DNA of 10,915 nt from Deltaproteobacteria bacterium (lineage in GTDB: Bacteria > Desulfobacterota > Desulfomonilia > UBA1062). Shown here piece by piece: positions 8,263 through 10,915 of this stretch. A program made the translations under genes and the position numbers. The DNA is taken from the NCBI GenBank assembly GCA_023230665.1, contig JALNWY010000097.1, positions 1 through 10,915 on the forward strand, read 5' to 3'. The notes under the pieces were generated by a model. That model worked only from the letters and a program-made list of their open reading frames with translations, was not told the origin of the DNA and ran no database searches. The first letter of the stretch is position 1, and each line of letters starts with the position of its first letter.

Positions 8263-8311
8263 AGGGTTTAGATTATGTAACTAAAGGGTATTAGTCAAAT
8301 GCTAAAACCCT
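8263..8311. repeat. Imperfect inverted repeat flanking the lpxC promoter
   Basis: AGGGTTTAG (8263-8271) and CTAAAACCCT (8302-8311) are inverted copies differing by one inserted base. Their centres are about 39 bp apart and they bracket the proposed lpxC promoter. They could be a paired operator or chance in an A/T-rich promoter region. No regulator is assigned. Confidence 0.25.
8272..8298 (-). promoter_or_regulatory. Putative sigma-70-type promoter of the lpxC-ntrYX operon
   Basis: Reading the minus strand, TTGACT (8298-8293) is a 5/6 match to the -35 box. Two overlapping -10 candidates follow: CATAAT (8277-8272, spacer 15) and TAATCT (8275-8270, spacer 17). Either places the start of transcription within roughly 3-6 nt of the lpxC ATG at 8259. 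The prediction is by eye; the -10 choice is open. Confidence 0.45.
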
Positions 8312-8325
8312 CATCGTTCTTTGGT

Positions 8326-8354
8326 TTGACACCCATGGCAAAAAGACCTATATG
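8326..8354 (+). promoter_or_regulatory. Putative sigma-70-type promoter of tatBC
   Basis: A perfect -35 box TTGACA (8326-8331), a 17-nt spacer and TATATG (8349-8354, 4/6 match to the -10) form a strong candidate. The A of the tatB ATG at 8362 is 8 nt after the last -10 base, the usual position for transcription to start. This predicts a leaderless mRNA and fits the absence of a ribosome binding site. The promoter lies back to back with that of lpxC. Confidence 0.55.
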
Positions 8355-8361
8355 GTTTTTC

Positions 8362-8706
8362 ATGTTCGGAATCGGTGGTCAGGAATTCATTCTCATCCTT
8401 CTTATAGCCTTGATCGTGCTCGGCCCCAAGAAGCTTCCCGAAATGGCCAAGACTATCGGAAAGGCCCTGGGCGAGTTCCAGCGCGCGACCGACGACTTCA
8501 AGAAGGAAATCGATATCTCATCGCAGGAAAAGCCCGCCGGACCGGAGCCGGAGTCTGTCCAGGAAAAGGGCGGCCGGGAGCCGGTCACAGAGGCGACCCC
8601 ACCTCTTGAGCAGGGACATCCTTCAGATGAAGGGGGCTCACCCCCGGAGAAAGACAAGACCGAAGAGGACCCCATTGCCTGCCATGCCGGCGAGATAGAG
8701 GGATAG
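8362..8706 (+). CDS. tatB: Twin-arginine translocase subunit TatA/TatB family, probably TatB
   Basis: The 114-residue product starts MFGIGGQEFI, has one membrane segment (about 6-20), the hinge GPKKLP (21-26) and an amphipathic helix (about 27-50). An acidic, proline-rich tail lies at 51-114. It is a subunit of the inner-membrane Tat system, which moves folded proteins, often cofactor-containing enzymes, across the membrane. The long tail and FQRATDDFKKEI helix favour TatB over TatA, but single TatA/B proteins are hard to separate and no second copy is here. I chose the ATG at 8362 because MFGIG is the family start and the promoter points to it. The frame stays open to ATGs at 8335 and 8299, the latter with AAAGGG upstream. 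tatC begins 4 nt after its stop. Confidence 0.9.
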   Translation: MFGIGGQEFILILLIALIVLGPKKLPEMAKTIGKALGEFQRATDDFKKEIDISSQEKPAGPEPESVQEKGGREPVTEATPPLEQGHPSDEGGSPPEKDKTEEDPIACHAGEIEG

Positions 8707-8710
8707 CGGG

Positions 8711-9472
8711 GTGGGAAAGAACAGCGGAGCGGAAAAGCACAGCACGGCGGAAGAAGACAAGCTCCCCATACACGATCATCTCGAAGAGCTTCGCTGGCGG
8801 CTCATCAAGTGCGTCATAGCCGTTGCCGTCGGGTTTGTCGGCACCTATGCGTTCAAGGAGCGGATCTTCGATTTTCTGATGTGGCCTCTGATCAAGGTCC
8901 TGCCGGAAAACAGCCGGATGATCTATACCTCCCTGCCCGAGGCCTTTATCACCTACATCAAGGTGTCCTTTTTCGCCGGCCTGGTGTTGGCTACCCCCGT
9001 GATCTTCTACCAGATCTGGAAATTCATCATGCCCGGCCTCTATCCGAACGAACAGCGATATGTGGTCCCCTTCATGCTCGCGGCAACGGCGTTATTCCTT
9101 GCAGGGGCGATCTTCGCCTATTCCGTGGTGTTCCCTTACGGGTTCATGTTCTTCCTGAGTTTCCAGACGGAAAATATCTCGGCCTTGCCCGCCATGAAGG
9201 AATATCTCGGGCTCGTGATGAAGCTCACACTGGCCTTCGGGCTCTCCTTCGAGCTGCCGGTGATCATGTTTTTCCTCGCCAAGATGGGGATCGTGAACCC
9301 GCAGAGGCTCAGGCAAAGCCGGAAATACGCGATTCTCATTGTGTTTATCGTGGCGGCGATCCTGACCCCGCCCGACGTGTTCAGCCAGATCATGCTCGCC
9401 ATACCCCTGCTCATACTCTACGAGGTCAGCATCTGGGTCACCCGCTTCGCAGGGAAGAAGAGCAGGGAATAG
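8711..9472 (+). CDS. tatC: Twin-arginine translocase subunit TatC
   Basis: TatC is the six-span inner-membrane receptor that binds twin-arginine signal peptides. The 253-residue protein begins, after a hydrophilic lead, with HDHLEELRWRL (21-31), including the conserved glutamate at 25. Other expected residues are present: PGLYPNEQR (108-116), SFELPV (179-184, glutamate at 181) and LTPPDVFSQ (219-227). Membrane spans lie at about 31-50, 84-104, 117-139, 165-190, 205-218 and 224-243. The start is GTG, with GAGGGA 7 nt upstream; no ATG is available before the conserved region. It follows tatB by 4 nt and is convergent with fdhE. Assignment is firm. Confidence 0.97.
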   Translation: MGKNSGAEKHSTAEEDKLPIHDHLEELRWRLIKCVIAVAVGFVGTYAFKERIFDFLMWPLIKVLPENSRMIYTSLPEAFITYIKVSFFAGLVLATPVIFYQIWKFIMPGLYPNEQRYVVPFMLAATALFLAGAIFAYSVVFPYGFMFFLSFQTENISALPAMKEYLGLVMKLTLAFGLSFELPVIMFFLAKMGIVNPQRLRQSRKYAILIVFIVAAILTPPDVFSQIMLAIPLLILYEVSIWVTRFAGKKSRE

Positions 9473-9629
9473 GCTGCAGCCCGCTTTCCTGAAGACGCGC
9501 CGATGATCGCGGTCCGCATGCAGGTTCTTCCTCCCGCAGGTAAAATCTCCCTGGGATTCGGGCATACGTCGCCACGTGGGGTTTTCAGAGAAAAGGAACC
9601 CCGTCTGCAAAGGCAGGGGTTCGCGGGGA
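9473..9629. other. tatC-fdhE convergent intergenic region
   Basis: This 157-nt gap lies between two converging genes. Its left part (9473-9570) shows nothing beyond a 10-bp palindrome, GGCTGCAGCC, at the tatC stop (9472-9481). Its right part (9578-9621) contains three alternating arms, GGGGTT, AACCCC and GGGGTT, described separately. Confidence 0.5.
9591..9621 (-). terminator. Probable intrinsic terminator of fdhE
   Basis: Downstream of the fdhE stop, the minus strand forms a hairpin. AACCC (9621-9617) pairs with GGGTT (9601-9597), and inner CTGC (9616-9613) pairs with GCAG (9608-9605), leaving a 3-nt bulge and a CTTT loop. CCTTTTCTC follows. The middle arm can instead pair with GGGGTT at 9578-9583, but on the plus strand no T tract follows that alternative, so a tatC terminator is doubtful. 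Confidence 0.5.
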
Positions 9630-10337
9630 TCAGAGGTATCCTTCTTCCTCTGCAGCGGCATCCAGACCGAGGCTCAGAACGTCTTCGGTCTCTGCATCAC
9701 GGACCGCGCGCTTTCTGGTATCGAACACCTTGAGGTAGTGCTTGCACTCGGAGCAGTATTGGACGCGCACGCCTTCAAACCCCTCCACGTCGAAATACCC
9801 CAGGGTCTCGTGATTGTCGTTGCCGCAGAACGGGCACCCGATCCTCTGAAACCTCCACTGCTTTTTGCACAGCAGGCAGGCGAGCTCGCGGGATGTTTCT
9901 GAATCAAAGGCCATCCTCGGGTGGGTACCGCAAAAGGGGCAGGTTCCGGCACCTGTCCCTGCTTCCTGGGGGACGTGGCTTTTTTCCCGCAGCAGGGTGA
10001 GGTATCCGGTCACGGCCGCACGCAGAAACATGGGCAACTCCTCTAAAGCATCGTGTCCTTCCTCCGGGAAGGGCTCGTCCGCAGCAAACACCCTCAGGGC
10101 CTTTTCCAGATCCACGCCGGGCTCGCCGCCCATGAGCTCCGCCCACACCTCCCCCAAGACCCCTGCCAGGAGATCATAGGGAAGGGCCGAAATGACGCCC
10201 CGTGGAGAGAGCAGGGTGTCCGCCGGAGGAATCTGAAGCCTCCGGACCCTCTCCATCACCGCTGTATGGATCTTGAAGGCCTTGTCGATGCTGTCTGCAT
10301 CTTCCGTGTATTCCCTGCGTATCGCGTCCCAGTCCAT
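9630..10337 (-). CDS. fdhE: Formate dehydrogenase accessory protein FdhE
   Basis: FdhE is a cytoplasmic iron-binding protein needed for assembly of active, Tat-exported formate dehydrogenase. The 235-residue protein has a helical N-terminal half (1-125) and a C-terminal rubredoxin-like half with four CxxC pairs. They are CPFC (133-136), CLLC (154-157), CPFC (168-171) and CSEC (195-198), the last followed by KHYLKVFD, a family hallmark. Length is somewhat below the roughly 300 residues of the E. coli protein. No formate dehydrogenase gene is in the window. It converges on tatBC, which would export its client. The ATG is the first in the open frame; no Shine-Dalgarno sequence is visible, and its promoter appears to place the transcript start at the ATG. 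Confidence 0.93.
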   Translation of the reverse strand: MDWDAIRREYTEDADSIDKAFKIHTAVMERVRRLQIPPADTLLSPRGVISALPYDLLAGVLGEVWAELMGGEPGVDLEKALRVFAADEPFPEEGHDALEELPMFLRAAVTGYLTLLREKSHVPQEAGTGAGTCPFCGTHPRMAFDSETSRELACLLCKKQWRFQRIGCPFCGNDNHETLGYFDVEGFEGVRVQYCSECKHYLKVFDTRKRAVRDAETEDVLSLGLDAAAEEEGYL

Positions 10338-10343
10338 ACCCGA

Positions 10344-10372
10344 AGCTTAGGGAATAACCAAAGATGTGTCAA
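10344..10372 (-). promoter_or_regulatory. Putative promoter of fdhE
   Basis: On the minus strand a perfect -35 TTGACA (10372-10367) is followed, after 17 nt, by TAAGCT (10349-10344), a weak -10 (3/6). Six bases separate it from the fdhE ATG at 10337, so transcription would begin at or next to the start codon. The geometry copies the tatB promoter. The poor -10 box keeps confidence moderate. Confidence 0.4.
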
Positions 10373-10380
10373 GCAGTGTT

Positions 10381-10403
10381 CCCGCCCTTTACAAAGGCTC
10401 GGG
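10381..10403. repeat. Small nested inverted repeat
   Basis: CCCG (10381-10384) and CGGG (10400-10403) enclose CCTTT (10386-10390) and AAAGG (10393-10397), giving a short hairpin on either strand. It lies between the fdhE promoter and the larger hairpin at 10402-10442 and shares two bases with it. It could help end transcription from the right-edge gene, but no T tract follows on the minus strand. Confidence 0.3.
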
Positions 10404-10450
10404 CTTTTCCCCTCCAAGCGTCTGCCTTGGAGGGGAAGGGCCGATTTTTT
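10402..10450 (+). terminator. Strong hairpin with T6 tract, plus-strand orientation
   Basis: A 17-bp stem (10402-10418 with 10426-10442) has a 7-nt loop and is followed by GA and six Ts (10445-10450). Two of its pairs are G-U on the plus-strand RNA and become A-C mismatches on the minus strand. Both stem quality and the T tract therefore point to plus-strand transcription. No plus-strand gene lies directly upstream. On the minus strand it sits 20 nt after the right-edge gene stop, preceded rather than followed by its homopolymer, so it could still act as a weak bidirectional terminator. Confidence 0.6.
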
Positions 10451-10462
10451 AAGGTGAATATC

Positions 10463-10915
10463 TCAGTTCAGAATATTGATCCGCCCAAGGGCAGCGCCGT
10501 CCAAACCGTAGAGGGCCTCGGGAATACCGTAGCCGTCGGCCGGAAAGGCATGGCCGAGGAAGGAGAGCAGGGCCATCCACTCCTTGAGCTCCTGGACCCC
10601 GGGATCGGCCCCGGCATCGATCCTGCGGCCGAGATACAGGGAAGGGTCGATGATCGTACCGTCGGCATACCGCGGGATGATCTGCAGGCCCATGCCGGTC
10701 ACCACGCCCATCATCTGCAGCGCATAGAGGTCCACCACGCAGTGGTAGACCGTGTCTTCATCGAGAAGGTCGAGCGGCGTCGCCTCTCCCAGGCAGAAGG
10801 TATCCGCCGGATCGTAGAGCGCTACGCCCCTGACGCCCTGATAGTAGGGCGCATACCCCGGGTCGTAGTCCACCTTAAGGCCCGAGAAGTTCAGGTAGAA
10901 GTCAGAACCGATGAC
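10463..10915 (-). CDS. C-terminal part of a probable 5'-nucleotidase / metallophosphoesterase family protein (partial)
   Basis: The frame is open from the right window edge and ends with TGA at 10463-10465, giving 150 residues; the true start lies outside the window. The stretch FYLNFSGLKVDYDP followed by VRGVALYDP, ATPLDLLDEDTVYHCVVD and YALQM resembles the substrate-binding C-terminal domain of UshA-type 5'-nucleotidases. In those proteins an NxSGLrvxYD segment precedes a YxVvtN strand. The catalytic metallophosphatase domain would be upstream and is not visible. The usual GGDGY-type loop after that strand is not recognisable; MGVVTGMGLQ stands there. A tail containing ELKEWMALLSFL and DGYGIPEALYG follows. 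Such enzymes are generally exported, but no signal peptide can be checked here. The internal GTG at 10873 is not a start, because conserved sequence continues upstream. Confidence 0.6.
   Translation of the reverse strand, partial: VIGSDFYLNFSGLKVDYDPGYAPYYQGVRGVALYDPADTFCLGEATPLDLLDEDTVYHCVVDLYALQMMGVVTGMGLQIIPRYADGTIIDPSLYLGRRIDAGADPGVQELKEWMALLSFLGHAFPADGYGIPEALYGLDGAALGRINILN

Noticed and set aside
8299..8361. Longer TatB with 21 extra N-terminal residues
   Set aside because: TatA/B proteins normally begin at MFGIG-like sequence, and the extra codons coincide with a good promoter (TTGACA-N17-TATATG). Not fully excluded, since AAAGGG lies before the ATG at 8299.
8260..8361. Sigma-54 (-24/-12) promoter before lpxC or tatB as an NtrX target
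   Set aside because: No GG-N10-GC element of acceptable quality was found on either strand of this gap.
9472..9481. GGCTGCAGCC palindrome at the tatC stop as a terminator
   Set aside because: A 10-bp palindrome without a loop cannot form a stable RNA hairpin, and no T tract follows.

Overview
The window is about 60% GC by eye and tightly packed. It reads as a chromosomal housekeeping segment from a Gram-negative, outer-membrane-bearing bacterium. Three things point to a member of the former Deltaproteobacteria (Desulfobacterota-like): lpxC (lipid A synthesis), an NtrY/NtrX-type two-component system, and tatBC beside an fdhE formate-dehydrogenase maturation gene. That placement is inference from gene content; no rRNA or other decisive marker is present. 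No mobile elements, CRISPR, tRNA or rRNA were seen.

Layout. Positions 1-63 hold the last codons of an unidentified plus-strand gene, followed by a hairpin terminator. Positions 109-8259 are one long minus-strand block. In transcription order it reads lpxC, ntrY, ntrX, a radical SAM protein of unknown function, radC and rmuC. The first five overlap or almost touch: ATGA overlap lpxC/ntrY, 3 nt ntrY/ntrX, 11 nt overlap ntrX/radical SAM, ATGA overlap radical SAM/radC. They therefore look like one translationally coupled operon. rmuC follows after 121 nt containing a GC-rich hairpin. A divergent promoter region at 8260-8361 separates lpxC from tatB-tatC on the plus strand (8362-9472). fdhE (9630-10337, minus) converges on tatC. 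The right edge holds the C-terminal part of a probable 5'-nucleotidase-family protein (10463 to the edge, minus). No stretch longer than 300 bases lacks a gene; the largest gaps (about 100-160 nt) are described individually.

How the genes relate. LpxC commits UDP-acyl-GlcNAc to lipid A and is co-expressed with a membrane sensor kinase and its sigma-54 activator, which suggests an envelope or redox signalling link. TatBC exports folded proteins such as periplasmic formate dehydrogenase, and FdhE acts on formate dehydrogenase, so the two convergent units plausibly serve the same respiratory system. RadC and RmuC are DNA-maintenance proteins.

Most notable signal: the three genes that sit directly behind a readable promoter (tatB, lpxC, fdhE) lack a Shine-Dalgarno sequence. 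Their promoters place the transcription start at or within a few bases of the start codon. The operon-internal genes mostly have clear ribosome binding sites. This looks like leaderless expression of first genes. Apart from that I see no convincing new multi-gene system; the radical SAM protein is the main gene of unknown function.
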